Shown: positions 26,160 through 36,145, numbered from the stretch's first letter. The stretch: 64,000 nt of DNA from AWTP1-13 sp963840445 (GCA_963840445.1 CAWIZC010000026.1:91742-155741), one strand, 5' to 3'. Numbers and translations are program-made. The notes: generated by a model not told the origin, from the sequence alone.

Positions 26160-27580
26160 ATGGAGCTCTTCGATGCGCTGATGCTGGCCCGGCTCCAGTT
26201 CGCGTTCACCGTGTCGCTTCCACATCATCTTCCCGGCCTTCACGATCGGGCTCGCCAGCTACCTCGCCGTGCTGGAGGCGCTGTGGCTGATCACCGGCCG
26301 CGGCGTGTTCATGTCGGTCTTCAACTACTGGAAGAAGATCTTCGCCCTCAGCTTCGGCATGGGCGTCGTGTCCGGCATCGTCATGAGCTACCAGTTCGGC
26401 ACCAACTGGAGCGTCTTCTCCGACAAGGCCGGGTCGATCATCGGCCCGCTGATGGGCTACGAGGTGCTGTCGGCCTTCTTCCTCGAGGCGGGCTTCCTCG
26501 GCGTCATGCTGTTCGGCCGCGAGCGCGTCGGCAAGAACCTGCACATGTTCGCCACGCTGATGGTGGCGCTCGGCACCTTCCTGTCCGCCTTCTGGATCCT
26601 GTCGGCCAACAGCTGGATGCACACGCCCGCCGGCTACGCCATCAACGCCGACGGCCAGTTCGTTCCGGCCAGACTGGTGGGCGATCGATCTTCAACCCGT
26701 CGTTTCCCTACCGCCTCGTGCACATGGTGCTGGCGGCCTACCTCACCACGGCCTTCGTGGTCGGCGCGGTCGGCGCCTTCCACCTCTTGCGCGACAGCCA
26801 CAACGAGCGTGCGCGCGTGATGTTCTCGATGGCCATGTGGATGGCGGTCGTGGTGGCTCCAATTCAGATCATCGCTGGCGATCATGCACGGCCTCAACAC
26901 GCTGGAGCACCAGCCGGCCAAGATCGCCGCCATCGAAGGCCATTTCAAGACGCAGCGCGGGGCGCCGCTGATCCTGTTCGGCTGGCCCGACATGCAGGCG
27001 GAGACCACCCGCTTTGCGGTCGAGGTGCCCAAGCTCGGCAGCCTGATCCTGACGCACGCCTGGAACGGCGAGGTGAAGGGCCTGAAAGCCTGGCCGCGCG
27101 CGGACTGGCCCAATTCGCCGATCGTGTTCTGGAGCTTCCGCATCATGGTCGGCCTCGGCCTGCTGATGGTGCTGCTCGGCCTGTTCAGCCTTGCAGCGCG
27201 CCTCCGCGGCCGGCTGTACGATTGGGGCGCACTGCACCGCTTTGCCGTCGTCATGGGCCCGTCCGGGCTTCGTCGCCGTGCTGGCCGGCTGGATCACCAC
27301 CGAGGTCGGGCGCCAGCCCTACACCGTCTACGGCCTGCTGCGCACGGCCCAGTCGGTCTCGCCGATCGACGCGCAGGCGGTCGGCGCCTCGCTGCTGGCC
27401 TTCATCGTCGTGTATTTCGCCGTGTTCGGCGCCGGCACGTTCTACATCCTGCGCCTGATGAGCAACACACCCGACACGGACGAGCCGGACATCGAGCGCG
27501 GCGTGCCGGTCCGCGCCGCCGGCATTACGCCGGCCTCGGGGCTGGCTACCGGGCCGGCAGCCGGGCGATCGGAGGGTTAG
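26160..27580 (+). CDS. cydA: Cytochrome bd ubiquinol oxidase subunit I (CIO type), five frameshifts
   Basis: Haem-bearing subunit of a quinol oxidase that reduces oxygen to water without proton pumping. Reading frames must be joined: 'MELFDALMLARLQFAFTVS', 'HIIFPAFTIGLASYLAVLEA', 'NPSFPYRLVHMVLAAYL', 'HGLNTLEHQPAKIAAIEGHF' and 'LAGWITTEVGRQPYTVYGLL'. These include the N-terminal His of the haem site, the Q-loop Lys/Glu region and the 'GRQPY' block. The short Q-loop points to the cyanide-insensitive (CIO/CydA-short) type. Shifts lie near 26215, 26674, 26690, 26880 and 27265; removing one base at each gives 472 codons including the stop. GAGGAG precedes ATG 26160. Confidence 0.85.
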
Positions 27581-27584
27581 TGCG

Positions 27585-28595
27585 ATGTTCGATCTGGCAT
27601 TCATCTGGGCTGTTCTGATCGCCTTCGCCGTGCTGGCCTACGTGCTGTTCGACGGCTTCGATCTCGGCATCGGCATCCTGTTTCCCTTCATCGTCGGCGA
27701 AGATGGCGAGAAGGGTCGCGACCAGGCCATGAACTCGGTGGCCCCCATCTGGGACGGCAACGAGACCTGGCTGGTGCTCGGCGGCGGCGGCCTGATGGCG
27801 GCCTTTCCACTCGCCTATGCCGTGGTGCTGCCGGCGCTCTACGCACCGATTATCGCCATGCTGCTCGGCCTGATTTTCCGCGGCGTCGCCTTCGAGTTTC
27901 GCTGGCGCACCACGCGGGCCAAGTATCTGTGGGACTGGGCCTTCGCCGGCGGCTCGATGCTGGCCGCCTTCTCTCAGGGCGTGGCGCTCGGCGCTCTCGT
28001 CCAGGGCATTCCCGTGTCGGGCCGCGCCTATGCCGGCGGCTGGTGGGACTGGCTGACCTGGTTCAGTCTGCTCACCGGCGTCGCCCTGATGGTCGGCTAT
28101 GCGCTGCTGGGCTCCACTTGGCTGATCATGAAGACAACCGGCTCGGTACAGCGCCACGCCTACCGCTTCGCCTGGATCACCGGCCTCGCCACGCTGGCTC
28201 TGATCGGCCTCGTCAGCCTGATCACGCCGTTCATGAATCCGGTCGCCATGGCGCGCTGGTTTGCCTGGCCGGCCATTCTCTACACGGCGCCGGTGCCAAT
28301 CTTCGTGGCGCTGGCGGCCCTCGTTCTGTTCGGCGGGCTCTACAAGCAGCGGGAGATGGCGCCGTTCTTCGCCGCCGAGGCGTTGTTCGTGCTGTCCTAC
28401 ATCGGCCTCGGCATCAGCTTCTATCCCTACATCGTGCCGCCCACCATCACCATCTGGTCGGCGGCAGCACCCGACGCCAGCCTCGGCTTCCTGCTGGTCG
28501 GGGCGGTGCTGTTGATCCCGCTGATCCTGGCCTACACCGCCTGGTCCTACTGGATATTCCGCGGCAAGGTCGGCACCACCGGCGGCTATCATTGA
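27585..28595 (+). CDS. cydB: Cytochrome bd ubiquinol oxidase subunit II
   Basis: A 336-residue integral membrane protein, intact, starting four bases after cydA. The start 'LAYVLFDGFDLGIGILFPFI' and 'WDGNETWLVLGGGGLMAAFP' are the conserved CydB motifs; about eight hydrophobic helices follow. It pairs with CydA to form the oxidase core. TGA overlaps the start of the next small gene (TGATG). Confidence 0.93.
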   Translation: MFDLAFIWAVLIAFAVLAYVLFDGFDLGIGILFPFIVGEDGEKGRDQAMNSVAPIWDGNETWLVLGGGGLMAAFPLAYAVVLPALYAPIIAMLLGLIFRGVAFEFRWRTTRAKYLWDWAFAGGSMLAAFSQGVALGALVQGIPVSGRAYAGGWWDWLTWFSLLTGVALMVGYALLGSTWLIMKTTGSVQRHAYRFAWITGLATLALIGLVSLITPFMNPVAMARWFAWPAILYTAPVPIFVALAALVLFGGLYKQREMAPFFAAEALFVLSYIGLGISFYPYIVPPTITIWSAAAPDASLGFLLVGAVLLIPLILAYTAWSYWIFRGKVGTTGGYH

Positions 28596-28717
28596 TGCCG
28601 GGCGAGCCCGAGCAGCGCCCGCTGGCAAGCCGCCTGCTGTGGTTCGCCGCCCTGTGGCTGGCCGGCGTCGGCGCGGTCGGTCTGACGGCGCTGCTGATCA
28701 AGCGGGTTCTGTTGTAG
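28595..28717 (+). CDS. DUF2474-type small subunit of cytochrome bd
   Basis: A 40-residue protein with one membrane helix ('LLWFAALWLAGVGAVGLTALL'). Tiny proteins of this kind (DUF2474) follow cydAB of the CIO type and are comparable to CydX. The ATG overlaps the cydB stop codon, so translation is coupled. It is too short for most gene finders, but position and composition make it convincing. Confidence 0.78.
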   Translation: MPGEPEQRPLASRLLWFAALWLAGVGAVGLTALLIKRVLL

Positions 28718-28773
28718 CGGTTGGCGGAGACTGCACGGCGCCGACCTTGTGTGCTATAGGGCCCACTCCAGGC

Positions 28774-28850
28774 GGCCCCGTAGCTCAGCTGGATAGAGCA
28801 CCAGATTCCTAATCTGGGGGTCACAGGTTCAAATCCTGTCGGGGTCACCA
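28774..28850 (+). tRNA. tRNA-Arg (anticodon CCT)
   Basis: Full cloverleaf with encoded CCA: acceptor GGCCCCG pairs CGGGGTC (one G-T), D-arm GCTC/GAGC, anticodon stem CCAGA/TCTGG with loop TTCCTAA (anticodon CCT), T-arm ACAGG/CCTGT with TTCAAAT loop. Its last 45 bases are the left attachment repeat of the island that begins here. Confidence 0.95.
28806..28850 (+). repeat. attL: 45-bp direct repeat within tRNA-Arg
   Basis: Bases 28806-28850 (from the anticodon loop to the CCA end) recur exactly at 40363-40407. Insertion restored the tRNA on the left and left the displaced 3' end on the right, the standard result of tyrosine-integrase integration in a tRNA gene. Confidence 0.93.
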
Positions 28851-29030
28851 GCAAAATCAATAGCTTAGCGCAGGGTCGTTCCGCAGAAACCCGACGAGGA
28901 ACGTCAGCGGAACGAAAGCAGTGGCTTCGACGCCCGGCCCAACGTCCGCATTGACGATGAGCTTCTGGCCGATAAAACCGGCGCCTGCGTCGCGCTCGGT
29001 ATGGCGCCGACCCACCGGACAGGCGGCGCG

Positions 29031-29300
29031 CTAGTTTCTCGCTTGAAACAACTTGAAGGCCGGGTTTGGTAGGTTGCAGCCGAGGTACTTCCCCTCGCGT
29101 GCCAGCTGTTCAATCCCACCTTGGCGTCGGCACACCGAGATCCGCTCTTCCAGATAGGCGAGTTCGGCGGCCTCGCGTTCCCGTTTCCGCGCGTCCTCGC
29201 GACGATTACCTTCGTCGCTCCTAATCAGAGCCGCGCCGATACCGCCAACGACCAGTACCAGCAGTGTTCCCATCACAACAAAGGCGAATAGAATTTTCAT
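29031..29300 (-). CDS. Small membrane-anchored protein
   Basis: An 89-residue product starting 'MKILFAFVVMGTLLVLVVGG': one N-terminal helix, then a strongly charged helix ('EDARKREREAAELAYLEERI') and a C-terminal part with two Cys ('VCRRQGGIEQ', 'YLGCNLPNP'). The ribosome-binding site is weak; the frame continues 37 codons upstream without membrane-protein character. No family recognised. It is the first gene inside the island from the tRNA side. Confidence 0.5.
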   Translation of the reverse strand: MKILFAFVVMGTLLVLVVGGIGAALIRSDEGNRREDARKREREAAELAYLEERISVCRRQGGIEQLAREGKYLGCNLPNPAFKLFQARN

Positions 29301-29949
29301 ACGGCATTTTCTAACCTTGAACTTTGCTGGAAACAAGGCCGTCGGAGCACAGCGGGCACCGCGCACACAACGACTGTTGCAGCAGCAGCCGCATGAAGTC
29401 CGCGTTTTCACACTGGCGGCATGACCGTTTGGCAGGTTCGGGTCATTAGTCCGTCTGCGGCGGCAATTTGCGTCCCCCGCGGTCCCGTCGCCATCGTGAT
29501 CGCGCCGGCGGCTAAAGTCGGCGCGCTCATCTGGTCTGCTGCGGGGGATGCCCGATCTCAGGTGCTAACGCCGGATGCTGTCTGCGCTCTGCCGCCGGCG
29601 ACGAGCGCCAGCCAATCCACTACTGTGGACGGCCGCATGGCGGCCCGACGGACGGCGGACACGGGCCGTTCAGACCATTCGCTGCGTGTGCTCGCTGCGT
29701 CCGCCGCGGGTGTTCGGGAGCGTTCGGCCGACTGTTCGGCGGGGGTGTCAGAGTTGTTGGGGTCAACGCAAGCCCGAGCGCGAGCGCCAGTCCCCCGCCC
29801 GCCTCTATCATCACCACGGCCAGGAGCGTCAGCAGGTCATTCAGCCGCCCCGGCTCGACATTGAGGCCGACGGCGGACAGGTAGCGTCCGAGAGTGTTCG
29901 CGTCGCTGTCGTCTTCCAGGTCGCCAGCGCCTCAAGAACCGAGCGGTCG
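29301..29949. other. Region without a supportable gene
   Basis: About 650 bp. Open frames exist on both strands (for example a 147-codon plus-strand frame from 29421) but their translations are Ala/Arg/Ser/Pro-rich, without membrane, motif or family character, and have no ribosome-binding site. No repeat was recognised. Confidence 0.4.
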
Positions 29950-30279
29950 CTACTTTTGCGACAGCGTCTCATCCGGCCGATCTTTTCCGATTGCATTCCT
30001 GAACCGAACCCCAAGCCGATGGAAGGCGTCGCGCAAGGCGCTCCAGATTTCTCGGCTCGCGCCCGGCGGAACCGAGTGCGCATAGGCAGCACCCTCAAAG
30101 GTACATCCTCTCTCTGGAGGGAAGCCACATTTCTTCGGAAGTGCGTCCCATCCCACGCACTGCCCCTCGGCGGTGCGCCAGCCAGGCCCTCCCCGGCTCG
30201 CACAGCCACGCTGGAGTGCGTCACTTGTCTGAGTTGCCAAAAGCAACAAAATGCCGGCGCTGCAGACCGCGCGTAGCAT
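29950..30279 (-). CDS. Small secreted cysteine-rich protein
   Basis: A 109-residue protein with a signal peptide ('LRAVCSAGILLLLATQTSDA'). The mature N-terminus has a recognisable pattern 'RGCASRGGPGWRTAEGQCVG', then W, 'KCGFPPERGC'. I know this C-x2-RGGPGxR...CVGW...CG-x-PP-x3-C pattern from short hypothetical exported proteins of Bradyrhizobium-like genomes. Function is unknown; disulfides and periplasmic location are inferred. Confidence 0.6.
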   Translation of the reverse strand: MLRAVCSAGILLLLATQTSDALQRGCASRGGPGWRTAEGQCVGWDALPKKCGFPPERGCTFEGAAYAHSVPPGASREIWSALRDAFHRLGVRFRNAIGKDRPDETLSQK

Positions 30280-30551
30280 CGCTCGTCACCCCATCTACTC
30301 CTCACAAACTATTGTTGCATGAAAGTCTCATCACCAACAATCCCGGCACTGTGTTTGGGGAGCCAGCGTAGTGGGCTCCGCGTGGGTGGCGTGGTCAATC
30401 CGCGTCCCGCAGCAGTGTGCGCCCATATTGGCCGCAGGACGCGGCGGCCAATAATCGGGAAGCCGAATTTTCTCCCTCCCGGTGACACATTCGCGACCAG
30501 CGCGCCGAGCTGATTGGATGGAAGCCAGGGCTCGGGTTCACAGCCTAGCGA

Positions 30552-30680
30552 TCACTTCTTCTTCGCGAGCTGAGCCTTCCTACTCTCGTCTACGATTTGT
30601 TTCGCCGTCTTGCCGTATCCCTTCCTTACGGCCCGCAACTCTTTGAGCTTCTTCTCTTCGAACCCGCCCTCACATTCCAC
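30552..30680 (-). CDS. Possible 42-residue ORF or displaced C-terminus of the next gene
   Basis: A charged helical stretch ('FEEKKLKELRAVRKGYGKTA', ending 'KAQLAKKK') is open from GTG 30680, which overlaps the stop region of the upstream gene (30670). It is either a coupled small ORF or, if one extra base is present near 30680 as elsewhere in this window, the true C-terminal ~42 residues of that protein. Confidence 0.4.
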   Translation of the reverse strand: MECEGGFEEKKLKELRAVRKGYGKTAKQIVDESRKAQLAKKK

Positions 30681-31551
30681 CACCCTCGAATCTCTGTATG
30701 AGACGCGCAAAATTGCCGCTCATCCCGGACCATTCCCGAGCCACCCAACCTGAAAGCAAAATGTAGTTCGAGATCGCCAGCATGCTTTGCCAGTCAAAGC
30801 TTTCCAGTAGCGAGTTGACTTTGTCTGTCCGTTTCGCTAGTGCCGTAAACTCCATCCCCCACGCTCTTGCGTAGCGCTCCTTGCATTCCCCTTCTGTCAA
30901 ATGCTTTACTATCAGGTCCAGGTCACAGAGGCCCATTACTCCACAAGATGCCAATGCTTCTAATCGGCTGTAGACCGTGAATAGCTGTTCTTCCAGTTGT
31001 CCGGGTCGTCGAGGCAACCCCTCACGCGAGCAATACGTCGGCTGGTCGTCGTTCTCAACATGCTCCCACCAACCCTTTAGCAGGGCGGATGTTGTTTCTT
31101 GCCTTTCGGCCGTCGCTACCTCGTCGTAACGCATGAACGAGAGAGCGTCACCCTTGTTCGCCTCATAGCACTTAGTGAACTCCAGCAATTCCCATAGCGC
31201 TTTGGTATGCACATCTTCTTGCAGAGGCTTGATGAACTGGAAGGTCGCATTCACCTTCCTCCCCTCCTCCTGCTTCTCCAGTGACAGGTACACGAATCCG
31301 GCGGAGCCGGCGGCCACCAATAGAACCAGCAACTGCAGAATGTTTCTGGACAGGTCGCCGGCTAGAAAGGCCTTCGCTTTCGTACCTGCTCGAAGTTTGA
31401 CCACTTCGACTTCTGCAATAAATTCTTGCGTCTCACACCTGTCCCCCGAGCTATCCACACCTAATCCCGGCTTCACACAATCGACATGGCACAGTAGCCG
31501 CAGATGGGCGCGAGGGTATCGCCGGAGAACAAGTGCTGCGTATTTCGGCAA
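30670..31551 (-). CDS. Membrane-anchored protein of unknown function
   Basis: Up to 293 residues; the start is uncertain. One membrane helix ('ILQLLVLLVAAGSAGFVYLS', ~71-90) is followed by a soluble helical domain with 'WELLEFTKCYEANKGDALSF', 'KGWWEHVENDDQPTY' and Trp-rich C-terminal 'GWVAREWSGMSGNF'. The layout (single anchor, ~200-residue helical domain with many aromatic residues) resembles DUF4760-type proteins, but I cannot confirm it. Internal GTG starts shortly before the helix are possible. Base composition is less GC-rich than the chromosomal flanks. Confidence 0.5.
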   Translation of the reverse strand: MPKYAALVLRRYPRAHLRLLCHVDCVKPGLGVDSSGDRCETQEFIAEVEVVKLRAGTKAKAFLAGDLSRNILQLLVLLVAAGSAGFVYLSLEKQEEGRKVNATFQFIKPLQEDVHTKALWELLEFTKCYEANKGDALSFMRYDEVATAERQETTSALLKGWWEHVENDDQPTYCSREGLPRRPGQLEEQLFTVYSRLEALASCGVMGLCDLDLIVKHLTEGECKERYARAWGMEFTALAKRTDKVNSLLESFDWQSMLAISNYILLSGWVAREWSGMSGNFARLIQRFEGGGM

Positions 31552-31875
31552 CCGCTCGCGACCGAACGGGGTCGACTACCAGGGGAGCGGTCGCAGCATG
31601 GAGGAACGCGGTCTCTCACGCAGACGGATTGGCAAGCTGTGCGCGGCATAGTACGATGATGAGGCTGAGCGTGCGAAGTGCGGCGCGCGTCGTCGAGGTG
31701 ATCGCGCAAACTGGAGTGAACAGCCCGAACCACGCACGCCTTAGGCCTTTGGAGCGCGTTTCGGCTCTTGCATTGGCCCGGGACTGTGCAGCCGAGACGC
31801 GGGAGCGACGCTATACCATATAGGAGAATGGGAAGGCCGCTGTTCGATAACAGTATGTGCAGCGAACCGACTTGC
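31552..31875. other. Region without a supportable gene
   Basis: About 325 bp between two minus-strand genes. Plus-strand frames through it have no family-like sequence. Nothing else was recognised. Confidence 0.4.
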
Positions 31876-32848
31876 TCAGCACCATTTGAAAAGCACGTTG
31901 TAGTGGGTCAGCTTGAGTCCCGCTCTGCAGTCGGGACAGGTGAACTTGCCGTTGAGTGTGGCAAATGCGGTGCGTATCGCGTCGGCTTCCACATTGCGGA
32001 TTAGGCGGTACCCGAGAATTGAACGCGTGCTGGCTGCCTTATGACCAGCTTCGTCCCCTGGATGGATATCGCGAAAAGCGCGGGCGATTACGTGCTCGGC
32101 AAACAACAAGACAGCTGGCAGGTGTGCGTAAGCCAAATCGTAGAGATCATCGTCAGTAGGGCTCTTGAAGATGAAGTTCAAGTCTCTGGGGTTGTTCTTA
32201 ATTCCAAATGGGCTGTCGTTACCAGATGCACCGCATGCTGGAAAAGCATCTCGAAACCGTCGTGGTCTTTCCGACTTTACAAGACATCGTGGAGCCACCC
32301 CGGATCGAGAAGCCCTGCCAACTCTGTTCGCCCGATCGCCCCGGCAAATAGCGCTGCCCTTTTGTTACCCAGCCTAATTTCGGCGCGATATCTTCGGGAT
32401 TACCATTTGTGAACGACTTATAGAAATCGTTAGCATCGGCTACTATCCACGACAGATATGCGAGGTTGTCCTTCAACGGCTTCCGAAGCACGTTGAAGGC
32501 GACAACAATTTTCCGCCTCTCGAAACATCGCAATCCCTCGAACACGTGGTGAAGGAAATCAGAAGTAAGAGCCATCGTGAGCTGATTTAGGATCAGCCGC
32601 TTCGCCTCATTGGCGTACCCGAGCCTCCTCAGCGCCTCGATAGGACTGGACTTCGCCAGTTTGGTGAAGGCCTTCCCCTCTTCTTTTCCCTTGAGTTTCA
32701 CCTCAATATGACCGGCCTTTTCTACCTCGTACTCACGGAGCAGGCGTGCGCACCCGTCATGGAGAAAGTAGCAATATTCATGAGCGATCCGTAGGTGCTT
32801 GGGCATCCACCTCAGACGGTCACGGGTCACGAGGCCAATGCTGCTCAT
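31876..32848 (-). pseudogene. Uncharacterised island gene, broken by frame changes
   Basis: A ~320-residue product has to be assembled from several frames. The first ~140 residues from ATG 32848 are continuous ('WMPKHLRIAHEYCYFLHDGC', 'KRLILNQLTMALTSDFLHHV', 'AYLSWIVADANDFYKSF'). Near 32370 the frame moves ('ALFAGAIGRTELAGLLDPGW'), meets a stop near 32267, and the C-terminal ~100 residues are in another frame ('FIFKSPTDDDLYDLAYAHLP', ending in a CPDC knuckle, 'TCPDCRAGLKLTHYN'). The protein looks soluble and helical with a C-terminal zinc knuckle. No family is recognised. It may be decayed or affected by the same sequence insertions as nearby genes. Confidence 0.45.
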
Positions 32849-32963
32849 GCGTTCCTCTGACCCGCACGCGAGCCCAGGGTCGAGATCCGCAGTTCACTGA
32901 CGCTCCTCCACCAAAGGGCTGACGCAGATTTCTGCATTGCTCAGCGAGAATGACAAGAGCGGG

Positions 32964-33713
32964 CTAAGGCAAAGCCCGAGTTGAGTGGGGGTTGGCGTGG
33001 AAAAACAACTTCCAGCAGAACCCGCCGAAACGTACGGCGGGCCAACGAAGCACATGACGCCCAACACGCGTGTCCATAGGCCTGCACGGCCTTTTCACCG
33101 AACGGCGAAAGAGGGGGAGGAGATTGCGGCTTCCGCTGCGCCAGATGCCCGCCACAGGTTGCTGCCTCCCGCAGGCGCGAGATTGTGGAATGGCTGACGT
33201 TGTAAGCCTGCCTAGAGCCCTCGCGCTTTCTCCGGCAGCCAATCGGCGGCGGGCGTCGGCTTGCTGATCGGGTTTCAAACTGTGTTTGCGCCCGAACCGT
33301 GCGCCTCGCGCCTTTGCGACTTCCCTGCCTGCGTTGGCACGCTTGACGATCCGCTCCCGCTCGTCTTGCGCCAGCGCTGACAGGAACGCCAGGAAGCCCT
33401 TGCCGATGGTGCTGGTCAGGTCGAGGTGAGGTTTGTCGAGCACCTTGATGAGCGCGCCGCGCGCGTGCAGCCGCTCGATGATGTCTATGCCGTCGATCAT
33501 GCTACGGGTGCAGCGGTCCCATTCAGCGAGGACGAGCACGTCACCGGTGCCGAGCGTGTTGATGGCTCTCTCCAACTCGGGTCGGTTCTTGGTGCTCTTG
33601 CCGCTCGCCTTCTCCTTGAAGACCTTCGAGCAGCCCTCCGCTACCAGCGCACCAAGTTGGCGCTCCAAGTTTTGGTGAGTCGAGGACACCCTCGCATAGC
33701 CGATCTTCCGCAT
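32964..33713 (-). CDS. Serine recombinase (resolvase/invertase), C-terminal frameshift
   Basis: A small serine recombinase. The catalytic domain is intact: 'KIGYARVSSTHQNLERQLGA' with the nucleophile Ser, 'VLVLAEWDRCTRSMIDGIDI' and the linker helix 'GFLAFLSALAQDERERIVKR'. The DNA-binding part begins 'FGRKHSLKPDQQADARRRLA', but the frame breaks near 33195: the expected HTH 'YNVSHSTISRLRE' is in the next frame. As printed, the last ~70 residues are out of frame. A one-base insertion would explain it. A second, more degraded copy lies at 49024-49561, and both have the same ~67-bp sequence upstream, in opposite orientations. Confidence 0.75.
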   Translation of the reverse strand: MRKIGYARVSSTHQNLERQLGALVAEGCSKVFKEKASGKSTKNRPELERAINTLGTGDVLVLAEWDRCTRSMIDGIDIIERLHARGALIKVLDKPHLDLTSTIGKGFLAFLSALAQDERERIVKRANAGREVAKARGARFGRKHSLKPDQQADARRRLAAGESARALGRLTTSAIPQSRACGRQQPVAGIWRSGSRNLLPLFRRSVKRPCRPMDTRVGRHVLRWPAVRFGGFCWKLFFHANPHSTRALP

Positions 33714-34301
33714 TGAATGCTCCGGTGGTTCACAATTCAGGACTTGTCGGCCACCCGCGCGGACCCGCGTCGATCCTGGGTTTCTGGTGGACGACTAATC
33801 GGTGCAAAACTCTACGCGCGGAAAGCTGAGAAATCAGAGAGGAAAGTCCGACATCGGATCAAGTTGTAACGACTCCTGTGACTCCGGAACGCGAGTCCGT
33901 ACAACCGAGCGCAACCCGTCGCTATGCGCTTTTGTCGAAATGCGGATGACAAAGGTGGGGTCAACTTCGTGAAACAAACTTTCTGCGCTCTGCATCATTC
34001 GCGTTTAAACGCGCGATATTCCGATGACGGATCATTGTGTCGCGGACACTTCTCGAAATTTACCTCTGTGGCGAACAGATGGTCCGCTGACTGACGGTCT
34101 CAATCAAACGAATTTGCCCGTGACCGGCAAGCACCATTTGTGTCATCTTCTTCGCAGAGGTCGCCACCCGCACAAGCGCTGAGCAGCGAGTGCGGTGTGG
34201 ACCCGACAATAGCCAATCCTAAGCCAGCCAATGAGCCGCAGAGGGCAATCCCACTTGGGGACGTTTCTCGCCCGTGGCTGGCCTAACCAAAGGGACGCAG
34301 T
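33714..34301. other. Non-coding region between recombinase and AAA ATPase genes
   Basis: About 590 bp without a gene. It holds a 67-bp block shared with the second recombinase locus (33744-33810), a perfect 14-bp palindrome CGCGTTTAAACGCG (34000-34013) and a short palindrome GTGTC-GCG-GACAC (34037-34049). Its position between a recombinase and a replication-type ATPase makes it a candidate for a recombination site and/or replication origin of the element. Confidence 0.5.
33744..33810 (+). repeat. Recombinase-associated repeat, copy A
   Basis: Matches the reverse complement of 49577-49644 over ~67 bp, with identity concentrated in a core bounded by CCACC and GGTGG (33751-33790) that includes CTGGGTTTCTGGTGG. 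It may contain a recombinase crossover site; the two copies point in opposite directions relative to their recombinase genes. Confidence 0.65.
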
Positions 34302-35373
34302 ATGGACGGACTAATAGATGGAGATCCCGCGCCTAACGGGAAAGTCGCCTTGGATCAAGGAGCCAAAAAGTCGATCAACTCAGTGTTGGTGCGGCCGCGG
34401 TCGAAGCCGCATTTCAAGAAGGTGCTCGCCAAAGAGGTGACCACGACCAAGGTGGAGTGGTTGTGGAAGGGGCGGTACGCGCGAGGGAAGCTTGGCTCGC
34501 TCCTGGGCGATCCAGGGGTGGGCAAAACCACGATCCTCTGCTCAATCATGGGCGACCTCACGGCCGGCCGTGCCCTTCCGGGCGACAGCGCGATGTCGCC
34601 TGTGAATTGCTGGATCATGTCCAGCGAGGATGACGCAGGAGACACGCTGAAACCGCAACTCCAGAACCACGGGGCCACGTTGGAGCGCGTCTGGATCACA
34701 GATGAGATAGCCCGAATGAACGAGGAGGGTCACGCCGAGATCGAGGCATTCATTCGCGAGGAGAAGATTGGACTGCTGATCATCGAACTCGCTGACGACA
34801 TGGATGGACGCGAACACCGACACAGGCAGTTTCAATGACGTAGCCACCTGGCTCGCGCCCTTCAAGAAGATCGCGCAAGGCACGAATTGCGCGATTGTTT
34901 TCGTCCGGCATCGCCGCAAGGGCAGCAAGAATGACAACCAACTGCACTCTGGTCTCGGCTCAATGGCGCAGGTGGCGCTATTCCGGACGGAGTTGTCCGT
35001 CACCGGAGCGGGCGCCAAGCGATGGCTGAAGCGGACCAAGGGCAATATCGGTGCGCCACCGGATGATCTTGAGTATTTGATCCAGCCGGTGCCCGACAGC
35101 GATCTGGGCCAGTTGCGATGGACTGGCGCGAAAGCTGCGGGTGTAGCACCGAGCCAGACGCGCTCGAAACTTGGCGCCGCCAAGAAGTGGCTGCTCGCCC
35201 AACTCACTCCAGGAACGCGACCGGCCGCAGCACTGATCAGGCGCGGTGGTAAGGCGGGGTTCAGCCTGAAGACCCTACGTAGGGCCAAGAAGGAACTGGG
35301 CGTCGCGTCGGTACCCGATGGGAAGGGAGGCTGGAATTGGACGGGGCCGGAGCAAGACGACAAAGACGATTGA
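34302..35373 (+). CDS. RepA-like AAA family ATPase, one frameshift
   Basis: A RecA-fold ATPase of the RepA/AAA_25 hexameric-helicase type found in plasmids and integrative elements. Walker A is 'GDPGVGKTTILCSIMGDLTA', followed by 'WIMSSEDDAGDTLKPQL'. Walker B 'GLLIIDSLTTWMDAN' is seen only after removing one base near 34792; then 'DTGSFNDVATWLAPFKKIA', 'FVRHRRKGSKND' (sensor His) and a C-terminal winged-helix-like part ('GFSLKTLRRAKKELGV'). Corrected length is 357 codons. It probably served replication or excision of the island as a circle. No rep origin protein or primase accompanies it. Confidence 0.7.
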
Positions 35374-36145
35374 CCGCGTGGTCAAGTCGAGTGACCGGAG
35401 CTGCCTGGTGTGGGTGTGTACTCCGTACACCCCCAGGCGGTCAGCCAAGAGATATGTAGGGGTTTGGCCGTGACCGTGTAGTGCATCACCGGTAACAACG
35501 AGCCCCTTCCAGGGGGAGGCAAGCGCCAGAACCAAGTCAGATTACGCACTTCGCTAATATGCAAAAACGATAATAATATCAATGTGTTACTTGTCAAATT
35601 GTGTCCGAACGAGAGGGGAGCCGGGGTCAGAAACCCCCTTTTTCCGGTCCGCGTGTCTCTGGGGCCCCTTTGGAAGTGCCGGTTCCCCAGGGCCCGACTT
35701 TCGGACGGCTTCAGCAATGCTTTCGTGTCCCAAACGACAGTCATCTTCCCAGGCCACGCGCCTGACTCATTGCGCCTCCGAGGGCGGGCTTTTCCCCCGG
35801 CCGGGTGGGGAGGCTCAAGGGTGCGTGGCGGGGCCCCAAGGCAGTGGCTGTGACCCCTCGCGAAAAAATCCAAAAACCACTGGGAAACAAGTGTCGCGAA
35901 ATCACGACACTTTGGTGCATTTGGCGTAGCCCCCGCGTGCCCGGATTGTGCATCCCCCTGTGCATAGGCCGTAGATAGGCCCAGCGCCCATTTGGCCAGT
36001 GTAACGAAAGACTAACGTTGCAGATGCTCCAATGAGCGTGCCCGTTGGTAATGCGTCGGGCGCTCTCGGTGCGGCTCGCTGCACGCTCCGCGGTGCTGGC
36101 GGGTCGCCCAGGTTTCCTCTGCCTTTGCGTAGATTGGAGGCAACA
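35374..36145. other. Long region without a supportable gene
   Basis: About 770 bp. Open frames on both strands give low-complexity Pro/Arg/Gly translations without motifs. Visible structure: a C/G hairpin ending GGGGGAGGCAAG (~35503-35522) resembling that at 2394-2413, an AT-rich patch (~35540-35590) and an 8-bp inverted repeat AAGTGTCG / CGACACTT (35889-35896 with 35905-35912). Confidence 0.45.
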
